Below are positions 1-8,651 of a DNA stretch of 14,631 nucleotides, piece after piece; positions within the stretch are counted from its first letter, which is position 1; every line of letters begins with the position of its first letter. Under the pieces are notes generated by a model, which searched no databases, was not told the origin of the DNA, and was given only the letters and a program-made list of their open reading frames with translations. The stretch covers positions 1-14,631 of the forward strand of contig JAGKXC010000051.1 in assembly GCA_021151535.1 (NCBI GenBank). The letters run 5' to 3'. The DNA is from Sphingobacteriia bacterium. Lineage in GTDB: Bacteria > Bacteroidota > Bacteroidia > NS11-12g > UBA955. Position numbers and translations under genes: made by a program.

Positions 1-333
1 GCATATGAAAATCCAGCGGGTAGCGACAAGGAAAAGACTGATATCTGCAAATTGCGTAGAGCTGCATGTATGGAAATAGGTGACAAAGAATGCGTAATTA
101 ACAATGTGCAAACTATTTATTCAATGGAAGGGATGAACTTTATCAAAGGGATAATTATTCCAAGTTCAACCAACAAGAGTGAGATTTCTGCATGGTTATT
201 CAATAATTCAGGTAAAATTTTAAAATCTACTGCTGATGGTTATCAAACTATTGAATGGAAAGATGACAATGGGGTAGCAATTGTTGTTGAATGCGCACCA
301 AATGGATTGGTGAAGAGTGTTGTATTGAAATAA
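1..333 (+). CDS. C-terminal part of an unrecognised protein (5' end outside window)
   Basis: The reading frame is open from the first base to the TAA at 331-333, giving about 110 residues, so the gene most likely begins upstream of the window. The internal TTG at 52 and ATG at 70 are less likely starts because the frame continues upstream without a stop. The fragment has three cysteines near its beginning (ICKL, AACM, KECV). A beta-rich tail follows, with alternating hydrophobic residues (AWLFNNSGKIL, GVAIVVECAPNGLVKSVVLK) that suggests a small beta-sandwich end. I do not recognise the family and assign no function. A hairpin followed by T residues 13 bp after the stop marks the end of the transcript. 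Confidence 0.6.
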   Translation, partial: AYENPAGSDKEKTDICKLRRAACMEIGDKECVINNVQTIYSMEGMNFIKGIIIPSSTNKSEISAWLFNNSGKILKSTADGYQTIEWKDDNGVAIVVECAPNGLVKSVVLK

Positions 334-345
334 ATTAGAACATAT

Positions 346-379
346 AGAAGCACAGGTTAATTGCTTGTGCTTTTATTTC
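346..379 (+). terminator. Intrinsic terminator after the first gene
   Basis: Bases 346-354 (AGAAGCACA) pair with 366-374 (TGTGCTTTT), with one G-T wobble and an 11-base loop. The stem runs into a T-rich stretch (TTTTATTT). It lies just behind the stop at 333 and faces the same way, so it probably ends that transcript. Confidence 0.6.
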
Positions 380-425
380 GTAATATCAATTTAACATAAT
401 GTAAATTATGAAACAAATAACAATC

Positions 426-465
426 AAAAAATAAGGCTGTGAGAATTCAATCTTTCACAGCCTTA
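426..465 (-). terminator. Intrinsic terminator of the hmgA / T9SS-protein transcript
   Basis: TAAGGCTGTGA (432-442) and TCACAGCCTTA (455-465) form a perfect 11-bp stem with a 12-base loop. On the minus strand the stem is followed directly by six T residues (complement of 426-431). It lies about 80 bp beyond the stop of the large minus-strand gene ending at 548. Confidence 0.8.
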
Positions 466-547
466 TTCATTGTTATTCAGTATTTTGAATTCTTACAATT
501 CAATGCTTCTTGAATCTCATCATTTCGTTTGTATTATAATCTTCAAT

Positions 548-3500
548 TTATCTAATGTTCAATTTCTCAATAACAACAACATTCCCTTTAAATTGATCAG
601 CTTCAAATTCTACCAAATAAATTCCAGATGTAAAATTTTTCAAACCAATCTTTGTCAATCCTTCAGAAACTGCCGTCTCAGAAATCATCATTCCATTAAT
701 CGTTCTAATCATTACTTTGCCCGCAAATTTTGTTTCGAAATTTACATAGTCTGAAGTTGGATTTGGATAAACTTGGGTTTTGGCTTTTATCATTTGCTTA
801 ATATCAAGTGAATTAAAGGCAATTGCATCGCTGCTATCCGAATTACAGCCGTTCTCAGTGTAGATACAACGATAATTCCCATTCAACTTTGCTTTATAAA
901 TTCTTCCGGTTCCAACCAAATTACCATTTGAATACCATGAATAAACGCCATTACCAACGTTCTGCGCTTGTAAACTGTCCATGAATCGACTTACGGTTAC
1001 CTTTTTTACTCCGTTAATTTGCTTAATTGTGTCTCTTAAAATCACACTGCCGGGTGAAACGCAATATTGCGATGAAGTCAATTTAACATTGTATTTATCG
1101 TTTAATACAGACCACAAATTACTCAATGTATCTGTGGATCTGCCTGATAATATCTTGCTATTTAACGACCACTCATATTGCATATTGGATGAATGAATTG
1201 TAGTATCACCTAATACAACGCTAAAACCAAACGTATCTGCCGCACATAACTGAGTTTTCCGAATTAATTGAGCTTTCAAAACAATTGAATCCGTAACCGT
1301 GATAAAACCAGTTTTTGTGATAACATCATTACCCAATGCATTTCCTGCGTCTAAACTAATTTCATATACCCCCCCTTTTGTAAATTGAACCTTAGGGTTT
1401 TTAGATTTATTTGAAGTACCACTTTTAAAAACCATACCAGCAGACGGAGTAATGGTCCAAGTCCAATCTGTTGGATTAAATAAACTAGAATCAGTGAAGG
1501 TTACCGTTTCCGTTGCACAAACCGATAATTTACTTGCTCCAAATTTGGCAATTGGCGACTCCTTGCTCCAAGCATCAGATGTAAAAACACCTCTTCCATG
1601 GGTAACAGCCATAATAACTCTATCGTTGTCTCGATAACGCAAAGCCAATGTTTTAACAGGTCCCATACCTGTATTATAAGCCGTCCAAACAACTGAAGCG
1701 GCGTAAATATTAGAAGTTCCGAATATGCCTAACTCCGTTGCGATGATCACCTCTCCCATTTTATTTGGATTCACCAAAATACTCCAAACAGGCATGTTGG
1801 GTAAATTGCCATCTTTCGCAATCCAAGTTGTTCCACCATCGGGTGAAAAATAAATATTACTAATGCCGTAATTCGACAATGTAACAAACAAACTATCTGT
1901 GAATTTATGGCGATAAATGCTACTCACATTTCCAGCATTGATAGAGCCTGTTATATCAGAAAAAACAGGTGTTGTAATTCCAGCATCCAATGATACCAAT
2001 AATTTACCCGCATCCGTTCCAACGTAAATTTGAGCTTTTCCAGAAGAGGATTTTGACGCAAAAAATGAAGAAGCGCTACCCAATGAGGTTGCACCAAAAC
2101 TAATTGTAGAAACAGACGTAGAAGCATTCCCCAATTTGTTTCTATACAATGTTCCAGCTGCTTTGCCTGTAAACAAGTAGTCATTGATGGGGTCTAAAAC
2201 ACCTGGATTAATAAATTTCCCTGTAGTTCCGTCATCGATAATTTTAGAAGAAGATGACCAATTGTTGGTGGTGGCATAAAATTGATTATAAACATATGAC
2301 ACTACTTGTTTATTGTCGTTTAACGATGAAATAAAGCAATATCCTCCATCGCCGCCAGAAATCATGTTTTCATTATTCAAACCAGTTGAAGAAAATGCAT
2401 GTGTACCATTGTCTTGAGCTCCAGCAAGCATAAAATTAGATCCCTTGGTTTGACTTATATCTCCCCAATAAAATTGCGTTGCCAAATATCCATTGTTTTT
2501 CTCAGTAAAAGCAGTAGCGCTATTGGCTATATTGTTTGTGGCATCGCTACAGTAGAAAACTCCACCGTCTGAACCAATCAAAACCTTTTTACCGTCGGCA
2601 TGAAAAGCAATTGCATGAACGTCTGCATGAACATAGCTGCAGTTTAATGCGTTTAATCCTGGATTGTTGCTCCATTTGCTAATTTGCGTCCAAGATGTTC
2701 CTTGATTGGTTGATAAAAACAAATCGATTGCACCACAAATGATAAAATTAGAATCGGTTGTACTTACGGCCATTGTCCAATCATACCAAGCCTGCCCTCT
2801 AGAGAAATCGGTTGCAGGAATTGAATTGTCAGCTTCAACTGGCTTTTTCATTTTTTGCCATGTTACACCGCGGTCCAAAGATTTAATTAACGTATCTGCT
2901 TTTCCGCTTTTTTCGATCATACAGTAAATCACATTGGCCGAAGTTGGTGCACAGGCCATTTCCATCCTTGAACTTAAATTGCTGTATTTATAAGCCTCTG
3001 AGTACGTTGTACCGTTATCCGTGTATAAAATTCTTCCGCCTCCTTTATCGGATGAACCCGTTGCTGAATTCTGCTTCGTAGCTACCCAAAGTCGGTTTAA
3101 AGCGTCGATTTCAAAATCAGCAGGTGCATAATTAAACGACTGTCCCGAAGGGCGAATATTTAAATTTGTAAAAGACGAACCGCCATTGGTACTGCGATAA
3201 ATACCGGGTGTAGTTGCTCCACCATGCCAAGTACCTTGAAAATACATAACATCAACTGCCGCATAAATCACTGATGTTCCGTTTTCATTGCGTACAATGA
3301 TATCATTGATATAATAATAACCGGTTGTGCTCGACAAACTTTGGAACGTTCTTCCCGAATCAGTGCTTTTAAAAATACCATAACCCCTTGATGTAGAAGT
3401 TGTTGTACCCCATCCCTCGCCTGTTCCAACATAAATTGTTCCTGGATTATTGGGATCAAATGCCATACAAGTCACGGTAATGTTTGCCCAGATATCGGAA

Positions 3501-4012
3501 ACCGACTGCCATTTTGAGGTTGCGCTAGTAATATCATTGTTATACCACAAACCACCAGTTACTGCGCCTGCCCAAACCTTTTTACCAGTTGGATCTAATG
3601 GATCAAAGGAAATGCATCGGGTTCTTCCCCCAATATTATTTGGACCTCGACTTTCCCATTGTGTTTTTGCGCCACCAGGTTGAGCACGGTTGGCCAATGA
3701 TTTATTTTGCAAAGTTTGCATTACCGGCACCAATTCTTCTGGCGATGGTTTTCCGGTTTTGGGATTCATGGTTGCTACATAATCTTGAATCCAATAACCC
3801 AATGGAGTTTCCTCCGTTAATTGCATATTATAGCTTAATCGTCTATTTGCGATAAGCGATTTTTTTAATTTCCTTTCGGTTTTCTTGACTACCTTATGGT
3901 AACGGGAAACGCTATTTAGCTGAGCATGAACCTTAGGCACAACGCCTATCGCCATGCAATAAAATAGTAATAAGGAAAATGATTTAGCACGAAAAAATAC
4001 TGTAGTCTTCAT
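548..4012 (-). CDS. Secreted beta-propeller/PKD protein with T9SS type A sorting domain
   Basis: This 1154-residue protein looks like cargo of the type IX secretion system, anchored at the cell surface or released. Residues 1-30 form a signal peptide (basic start, hydrophobic SLLLFYCMAIGVV, cleavage after VHA before Q31). Residues about 115-815 resemble the BNR/sortilin-type propeller of glycosyl-hydrolase-like secreted proteins, with repeated Asp-box motifs: STDSGRTF (216), STNGGSSF (274), SLDRGVTW (378), STNQGTSW (434) and SPDGGTTW (723). A PKD-like domain spans about 820-906. A second Ig-like, Cys-containing stretch spans about 910-1065. The C-terminal domain (about 1079-1150) opens with VYPNPTSD and ends with a GIYLVEF strand, as in T9SS sorting domains. 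No protease or hydrolase catalytic motif is evident, so the role could be binding or polysaccharide handling. It lies 39 bp downstream of hmgA and may share its transcript, though the functions look unrelated. Confidence 0.85.
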   Translation of the reverse strand: MKTTVFFRAKSFSLLLFYCMAIGVVPKVHAQLNSVSRYHKVVKKTERKLKKSLIANRRLSYNMQLTEETPLGYWIQDYVATMNPKTGKPSPEELVPVMQTLQNKSLANRAQPGGAKTQWESRGPNNIGGRTRCISFDPLDPTGKKVWAGAVTGGLWYNNDITSATSKWQSVSDIWANITVTCMAFDPNNPGTIYVGTGEGWGTTTSTSRGYGIFKSTDSGRTFQSLSSTTGYYYINDIIVRNENGTSVIYAAVDVMYFQGTWHGGATTPGIYRSTNGGSSFTNLNIRPSGQSFNYAPADFEIDALNRLWVATKQNSATGSSDKGGGRILYTDNGTTYSEAYKYSNLSSRMEMACAPTSANVIYCMIEKSGKADTLIKSLDRGVTWQKMKKPVEADNSIPATDFSRGQAWYDWTMAVSTTDSNFIICGAIDLFLSTNQGTSWTQISKWSNNPGLNALNCSYVHADVHAIAFHADGKKVLIGSDGGVFYCSDATNNIANSATAFTEKNNGYLATQFYWGDISQTKGSNFMLAGAQDNGTHAFSSTGLNNENMISGGDGGYCFISSLNDNKQVVSYVYNQFYATTNNWSSSSKIIDDGTTGKFINPGVLDPINDYLFTGKAAGTLYRNKLGNASTSVSTISFGATSLGSASSFFASKSSSGKAQIYVGTDAGKLLVSLDAGITTPVFSDITGSINAGNVSSIYRHKFTDSLFVTLSNYGISNIYFSPDGGTTWIAKDGNLPNMPVWSILVNPNKMGEVIIATELGIFGTSNIYAASVVWTAYNTGMGPVKTLALRYRDNDRVIMAVTHGRGVFTSDAWSKESPIAKFGASKLSVCATETVTFTDSSLFNPTDWTWTITPSAGMVFKSGTSNKSKNPKVQFTKGGVYEISLDAGNALGNDVITKTGFITVTDSIVLKAQLIRKTQLCAADTFGFSVVLGDTTIHSSNMQYEWSLNSKILSGRSTDTLSNLWSVLNDKYNVKLTSSQYCVSPGSVILRDTIKQINGVKKVTVSRFMDSLQAQNVGNGVYSWYSNGNLVGTGRIYKAKLNGNYRCIYTENGCNSDSSDAIAFNSLDIKQMIKAKTQVYPNPTSDYVNFETKFAGKVMIRTINGMMISETAVSEGLTKIGLKNFTSGIYLVEFEADQFKGNVVVIEKLNIR

Positions 4013-4051
4013 AGAATAACTGAATAAGGAAATGAATCCTTACAATAATCG

Positions 4052-5209
4052 TTATTCCACCCAAGATTTCCAATACTTTGGATCTTCTATTTCTAACGCT
4101 TCTTGGGTAATCATCAATGGATAGAAAGGATCTACCATTACGGCCAACTCTTTGGTTTCCTTAGCACCAATGCTTTTTTCAACAGTGCCTGGATGAGGTC
4201 CATGTGGAATTCCTTTTGGATGCAATGTAATCATTCCTCTTTCCACATGTTTTCTGCTCATAAAATCGCCATCAACATAATAAAGAATTTCATCACTATC
4301 TACGTTGCTATGGTTATAAGGTGCTGGAATTGATTGAGGATGATAATCATACAAGCGAGGGACAAAGCTGCAAATGACAAAATTTCTACCTTCGAAAGTT
4401 TGATGAATTGGCGGCGGCATATGCAATCTACCGGTAATTGGCTCGAAATTATGAATGCTAAATCCAAATGGATACAAGTAACCATCCCAACCAATTGCGT
4501 CAAATGGATGAGTAGCATAGGTATAAGGCCACATCATTCCTTGCTTTTTGATATAAACGGTAAAATCGCCTTTTTCATCGTGCGTTTTCAAGTTCTTAGG
4601 CAATTTGATATCTCTTTCGCAATAAGGTGAATGCTCCATTAACTGTCCAACAGCGTTTTGATAACGTTTAGGCGGATAAATTGGGGTTGGCGATTCCATG
4701 ACCATCAAACGGTTTTGATTGGTTTGAAAGGTTAATTGGTAAATAGTGCCTCTGGGAATTACCAAATAATCGCCGTATTCAAATTCAATTTCGCCATAAA
4801 TTGTATGTAAAACACCATTGCCTTCATGTACAAACAGAACCTCGTCGGCATCGGCATTTTTAAAGAAATAATCAGTAAATCCTTTTGTAGGTGCCGCCAC
4901 GCCAATGTGAATATCGCTGTTAAACAAAAGGGTTTTACGACTTTTCATGAAATCCTCTTCAGGTTTACAATCAAACGTGGTAAAACTGCGATGCTGCATA
5001 TTTTTTTCTATCGCTGCTTTTGGAGCTACATCCCATGGCTCACCCATTGCTTTCACCAATGTAGGTGGATGACAATGATACACAAGAGAATAAACACTGC
5101 TAAACCCTTCTGTGCTAACCAATTCTTCGGCATATAAATCTCCGTTTGGCTTTCTAAATTGAGTATGTCGTTTTTCTGGAATCGATCCTGAGCGATGATA
5201 AAATGGCAT
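4052..5209 (-). CDS. hmgA: Homogentisate 1,2-dioxygenase (or close homologue)
   Basis: This cytosolic non-haem iron enzyme opens the ring of homogentisate to give 4-maleylacetoacetate in phenylalanine/tyrosine breakdown. The 385-residue protein has the family's double cupin fold, with HEGNG and IPRGTIYQL in the first cupin (about 128-160). In the second, the expected iron ligands are H300 (YNHSN), E307 (SDE) and H336 (IPHGPHPG). These sit at an almost constant offset from the human H335/E341/H371 triad. The RLHMPPPIHQTFEG segment (261-274) is also typical. It is shorter than animal or proteobacterial enzymes (about 430-445 residues), and the H-to-E spacing is one residue longer, consistent with the distinct Bacteroidota subgroup. 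Other tyrosine-pathway genes are not nearby. The ATG at 5209 was chosen because MPFYHRSGSIP matches the expected N-terminus. The next gene diverges from a 92-bp gap. Confidence 0.85.
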   Translation of the reverse strand: MPFYHRSGSIPEKRHTQFRKPNGDLYAEELVSTEGFSSVYSLVYHCHPPTLVKAMGEPWDVAPKAAIEKNMQHRSFTTFDCKPEEDFMKSRKTLLFNSDIHIGVAAPTKGFTDYFFKNADADEVLFVHEGNGVLHTIYGEIEFEYGDYLVIPRGTIYQLTFQTNQNRLMVMESPTPIYPPKRYQNAVGQLMEHSPYCERDIKLPKNLKTHDEKGDFTVYIKKQGMMWPYTYATHPFDAIGWDGYLYPFGFSIHNFEPITGRLHMPPPIHQTFEGRNFVICSFVPRLYDYHPQSIPAPYNHSNVDSDEILYYVDGDFMSRKHVERGMITLHPKGIPHGPHPGTVEKSIGAKETKELAVMVDPFYPLMITQEALEIEDPKYWKSWVE

Positions 5210-5301
5210 ATTGTTTCAAAATAAATAAAAACGAATTGAATTTAACCACTATATGGCAGATGAATTTCATAAAACTGCATATTTTCGGTAAATTTGAGGT
5301 T

Positions 5302-6300
5302 ATGAAAAGAAGAGATTTGATCAAGACGAGTATTGCTTTAGGCTTAGGTGGAATTACTTCAATAAAAGATTTAGATTCAATGGTCAAAACCATTGAAAAT
5401 CAATACAATTCAAAATATAAGAAAAATAAAAATATCGTAATAATTTTACTTGGTGGAGGTGTTAGATTTGAGGATTCGGCGGTGGCACTGGAAAGAGAGA
5501 CAAATACATGGATGCCAAATCTTTTTCCTGGGGAGATGGCAAGTCACCCTTCAATTAAGGCGATACCAAGTATTTCAAAAGCTCCATTAACCTCTACACT
5601 ATCAAACTTTTACAATATTTCTGATGCTCCCAATCAGCACAACCAAGCACTTTCTCAAATTTTAGGTACAAGCTCAAATGTTAGTTTGGCTTCTGCAAGG
5701 TTATTGATTGAAAAGGAATCTCCTCTGTTAGCGGCTATACAATCATTACAGAAGAAAAATAAGAACTTATTCTACCTACACGATATTCCAAATACTGAAA
5801 ATTTGATAGATAGCAAAGATTTGGAGATAAAATCAGCGATTAATGCAACAGTAAAAGAAGTTTACACTTCTTCTGAGAAATCGTTGAGCGGCAATCAAAC
5901 TCAGTTATTTGAAAAAGCACTGGATGTTATTCATTCAAACAGCCCAAGAATCACCATCATTCACCCAAGAATGTTAGATTGTGCGCATTCCAATTCTACT
6001 AAATATTACCAATCATTAAATCAGTTAGATTATTCAATTGCTTGGCTAATGGCCCAACTTAAGCAATTAAACATCAAACACTTCATGGAGACCAATTGGT
6101 TTATTTTGCCTGAAATTGGTAGAAATAGCCAAGGAAATTCCATCGTTGATAAAAACAAATTGCCAGGATACGACCACCACCATCCTTCTGCAAAAAGAAG
6201 TTGGATGATTGAATACAATGTCAAAAATATTGTAGCCAAGAAGTCTGAACTTTCTCATAATCAATTACATAATACCATTTTTAATTCTATTTCATTGTAA
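5302..6300 (+). CDS. Alkaline-phosphatase-superfamily-like protein (DUF1501-like), exported
   Basis: The 332-residue protein starts with a twin-arginine-like leader (MKRRDLIKTSIALGLGG), which suggests export. I chose the ATG at 5302, not the in-frame ATG at 5203, because the longer version overlaps hmgA and places the leader internally. Several segments resemble DUF1501/alkaline-phosphatase-like proteins: a hydrophobic strand ending in LLGGG (43-53), LDCAHSN followed by a helix with LDYSIAWLM (225-250), ILPEIGRN (268-275) and GYDHHHPS (289-296). D226, H229, D291 and H292-H294 are candidate metal ligands. The usual nucleophile or first Asp of the family is not obvious near the N-terminus, so catalytic activity is uncertain. 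Its stop overlaps the start of the NFACT-family gene by one base, so the two are probably co-transcribed. The family call is by motif resemblance only. Confidence 0.6.
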   Translation: MKRRDLIKTSIALGLGGITSIKDLDSMVKTIENQYNSKYKKNKNIVIILLGGGVRFEDSAVALERETNTWMPNLFPGEMASHPSIKAIPSISKAPLTSTLSNFYNISDAPNQHNQALSQILGTSSNVSLASARLLIEKESPLLAAIQSLQKKNKNLFYLHDIPNTENLIDSKDLEIKSAINATVKEVYTSSEKSLSGNQTQLFEKALDVIHSNSPRITIIHPRMLDCAHSNSTKYYQSLNQLDYSIAWLMAQLKQLNIKHFMETNWFILPEIGRNSQGNSIVDKNKLPGYDHHHPSAKRSWMIEYNVKNIVAKKSELSHNQLHNTIFNSISL

Positions 6301-7688
6301 TGTCAAGCAATCCTGTGAAAACAGATCAAAATAGATTGCAGTTATTTTCTCAGGCTGATTATTACCATACTTGGTCTCGTTATTTATCGAGCAAGATTTT
6401 GGGATTGTACTTTGAAAAGGCGGTGAGTTTCGACAAAGACACTTTGTTTGTTCATTTTAAAAATGCGGACACACACTTTGCTTTAGAGATAAAATTCATT
6501 GACGGTTTTTTGTTCCTTTTTGAATCAGAAAGAGCCACTAGTAGCAGAGATCAGCATAAAGGAATTTTGCAGTTTAGGGGGTTAGAATCTATGGAAACTA
6601 CCGCCATTATTAGCAATTATAACGATCGTTACTTGGCGATAGAATTAAACAATTCAAAGGTTCTATGGCTAAAGGGATTTGGTAAATTTGGAAATGTTCT
6701 ACTTTACGACAAACATGAACATGCGATAGAACAAATTTTCAAGTTGAGCTTTAAATCGGATTGGGAGTTTCAAATCCCACAGTTAGAAGATTCGTTTTTT
6801 ATTAAGGAAAATCAATTTTCAGTCGAATACAAGCAGAAATTCCAGGAATTCCAATTGACCTTAAGTGAAACACTAAGAGCGTACTTCTTTGATTTCCAAA
6901 AGAACAAAATCGTCAAAGATTTATCTCAACGGATCAAGCACATTAAAACAATTCTAGACCAGAGCCAAAAACGTATTATTCAAATTGAGACTAGAAGAAG
7001 TAATAAGGAATTAGGCGATTTGATCCTAGCACATGCCCACTCTCTAAAACCAGGTCTGTCTCAAGCTCTTATTACTGATTATTATACTCAACAAAGGATT
7101 AGAATTAAGTTAAATCCAGATTTATCTGCAGCTGATAATGCCAAGAAGTATTATGGTAAAGCGAAAAACGAAGTAATTGAAAGGCGAAAACTAGAACAAA
7201 CTATTTCACTTTCTACCCAGAATTTGAGCATTTTGGAATCCCAATTGGAATCTGTAAATGCTTGCATGAACATGAAAGAACTCAGGTCCATTTCAGTTAC
7301 TAATAATTCATCGCAAAAAGACAATAAAACGAAAACAGACAACCTACCCTACAAGCTAATTGAATTTAATGGATTTCAAATTTGGGTTGGAAAAAATAAC
7401 AAGTCGAACGATGAAATGCTCAAACTTTCAAGCAAGAATGATCTTTGGTTACACGCAAAAGACAGCACAGGTTCGCATGTAATTATCAAGAAAAAGGGAC
7501 TGGTTTTCCCAAAAGAGGTTATTGAATTTGCCGCCAAACTTGCAGCTCAGAATTCAAAATCAAAACATCAATCGATTGTACCAGTAATATTTACTGAGAG
7601 GAAATTTGTTACAAAATCAAAGAATATGAATGCTGGAGAAGTTAATGTTATAAAAGAGCAAATCATTGATGCTCACTTAAATAAGTAA
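6300..7688 (+). CDS. rqcH: NFACT/RqcH-family ribosome quality control protein
   Basis: Members of this family (Rqc2/NEMF/RqcH, once called fibronectin-binding proteins) bind stalled 50S-peptidyl-tRNA complexes and, in bacteria, recruit tRNA-Ala to add C-terminal alanine tails. The NFACT-N part covers about residues 20-160, with a DR motif at D109-R110 (NYNDRYLAIEL), the pair needed for tailing in RqcH, and GKFGNVLLYD (128-137). A helical, probably coiled-coil middle (about 180-340) contains KLNPDLSAADNAKKYY (270-285), a recognisable NFACT element. The NFACT-R domain covers about 352-455, with NDLWLHAKDSTGSHVII (380-396) and conserved AAKLAAQNSKSKH. At 462 residues it is shorter than Bacillus RqcH (about 570). 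The start ATG overlaps the upstream stop (TAATG), suggesting translational coupling. The gene symbol is by family; activity is inferred. Confidence 0.85.
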   Translation: MSSNPVKTDQNRLQLFSQADYYHTWSRYLSSKILGLYFEKAVSFDKDTLFVHFKNADTHFALEIKFIDGFLFLFESERATSSRDQHKGILQFRGLESMETTAIISNYNDRYLAIELNNSKVLWLKGFGKFGNVLLYDKHEHAIEQIFKLSFKSDWEFQIPQLEDSFFIKENQFSVEYKQKFQEFQLTLSETLRAYFFDFQKNKIVKDLSQRIKHIKTILDQSQKRIIQIETRRSNKELGDLILAHAHSLKPGLSQALITDYYTQQRIRIKLNPDLSAADNAKKYYGKAKNEVIERRKLEQTISLSTQNLSILESQLESVNACMNMKELRSISVTNNSSQKDNKTKTDNLPYKLIEFNGFQIWVGKNNKSNDEMLKLSSKNDLWLHAKDSTGSHVIIKKKGLVFPKEVIEFAAKLAAQNSKSKHQSIVPVIFTERKFVTKSKNMNAGEVNVIKEQIIDAHLNK

Positions 7689-7711
7689 CATTACCTCTAC
7701 AATAGGTTTAG

Positions 7712-8611
7712 TTAATTTTCTTCTTTTTTATGCTTCCAACGACGGTGGCTCCACAGCCAAGTTGCAGGTTGGTTTTCAATTTCTTTTTGGGTATGTCTTG
7801 CAATTAATTGCGTTATTTCCCCTTCTTGCAAATTATTTGGTTCAAGCGCCAAAGGCACTGTAATTGCTTGATAATAACCTCGTTTAACTTTTACAGTACT
7901 GAGATAAAACAATGGCCAATTGAATTTTCGGGCGATTTTCTCTGGACCCCACATAAAGGCGGTTTCTTGATCAAAGAAGTTTACCCAACATGCTGTTTTA
8001 CCTGAACTTGGATTTTGATCGCCAATAAATGCATTGCAAGTAACAATATCTTTATTCGCCGCAAGCACCCGTAATGTTTGTTCCATAGGAATTGGGTTAG
8101 CCCCAAATTTACTACGCATAAGAAACATCATTCTATCAAAACCCTTGCTACTTAAGGACTTATAAACGCATTGAATTTGCTGAATGCAAGATAATTGCGA
8201 CATTAGACATATCCACTCCCAATTGCCACAATGGCTCATAACGATGATACTACTTTTCCCAGTTTTGTTAAGTTCATCGTAAATATCTTGATTTACATTA
8301 ACCATTCGGCGTTTCATTTCGAATTCTGAAATTGAAATTCCTTTGATGGTTTCTACAAATAAGTCTCCTAAATGGCGATAAAAATCTTTTTCGATGGCTT
8401 TTATTTCAATTTCTGATTTATTTGGGAAACATCGCTTTAGATTCCTTTCAACTACTGTTCTTCGATATTTTAGTATGTGATAAAGCAGAACAAACAAGCC
8501 ATCCGAAATAAAATACAAAACAGCAAAAGGCAGCAGCGAAATCAATTTAATCCATGGCCAAATAAGCCATGAAAATACTTGAGATTTCGCTGGAGCTTCT
8601 TGCTTTTTCAT
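7712..8611 (-). CDS. Lysophospholipid / lipid A biosynthesis acyltransferase (LpxL/HtrB family)
   Basis: This 299-residue inner-membrane protein would transfer a fatty acyl chain to a lipid acceptor, most likely a lipid A precursor in this Gram-negative lineage. Residues about 12-46 form a hydrophobic N-terminal anchor. The catalytic HX4E motif of the family is present as SHCGNWEW (H127, E132). Two other conserved elements follow: GDQNP (197-201) and the C-terminal WLWSHRRWKH (285-294), both typical of LpxL/LpxM-like enzymes. Length is normal (about 290-310). The start lies 40 bp downstream of the M42 peptidase stop on the same strand, so the two are probably co-transcribed. Which acyl position or substrate it uses cannot be told from the sequence. 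Confidence 0.9.
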   Translation of the reverse strand: MKKQEAPAKSQVFSWLIWPWIKLISLLPFAVLYFISDGLFVLLYHILKYRRTVVERNLKRCFPNKSEIEIKAIEKDFYRHLGDLFVETIKGISISEFEMKRRMVNVNQDIYDELNKTGKSSIIVMSHCGNWEWICLMSQLSCIQQIQCVYKSLSSKGFDRMMFLMRSKFGANPIPMEQTLRVLAANKDIVTCNAFIGDQNPSSGKTACWVNFFDQETAFMWGPEKIARKFNWPLFYLSTVKVKRGYYQAITVPLALEPNNLQEGEITQLIARHTQKEIENQPATWLWSHRRWKHKKEEN

Positions 8612-8651
8612 ATTAAACTATTTATTTAAGTAATAGCTACAATCTATTGAT

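Noticed and set aside
3450..3855. Plus-strand open frames opposite the T9SS protein gene
   Set aside because: They are shadows of a gene with clear domains on the other strand and have no protein-like features of their own.
5289..5296. TAAATTTG resembling a -7 promoter element
   Set aside because: Transcription would start at or just after the ATG at 5302, and no matching TTTG lies at the right distance upstream.
5203..5301. Upstream in-frame ATG (5203) for the AlkP-like gene
   Set aside because: It overlaps hmgA, adds 33 residues with no family character, and would bury the twin-arginine-like leader that begins cleanly at 5302.
7686..7714. Imperfect inverted repeat between the convergent rqcH and acyltransferase genes
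   Set aside because: Two 4-bp stems separated by a three-base mismatch bulge; too weak to call a terminator, though a T-rich stretch follows.
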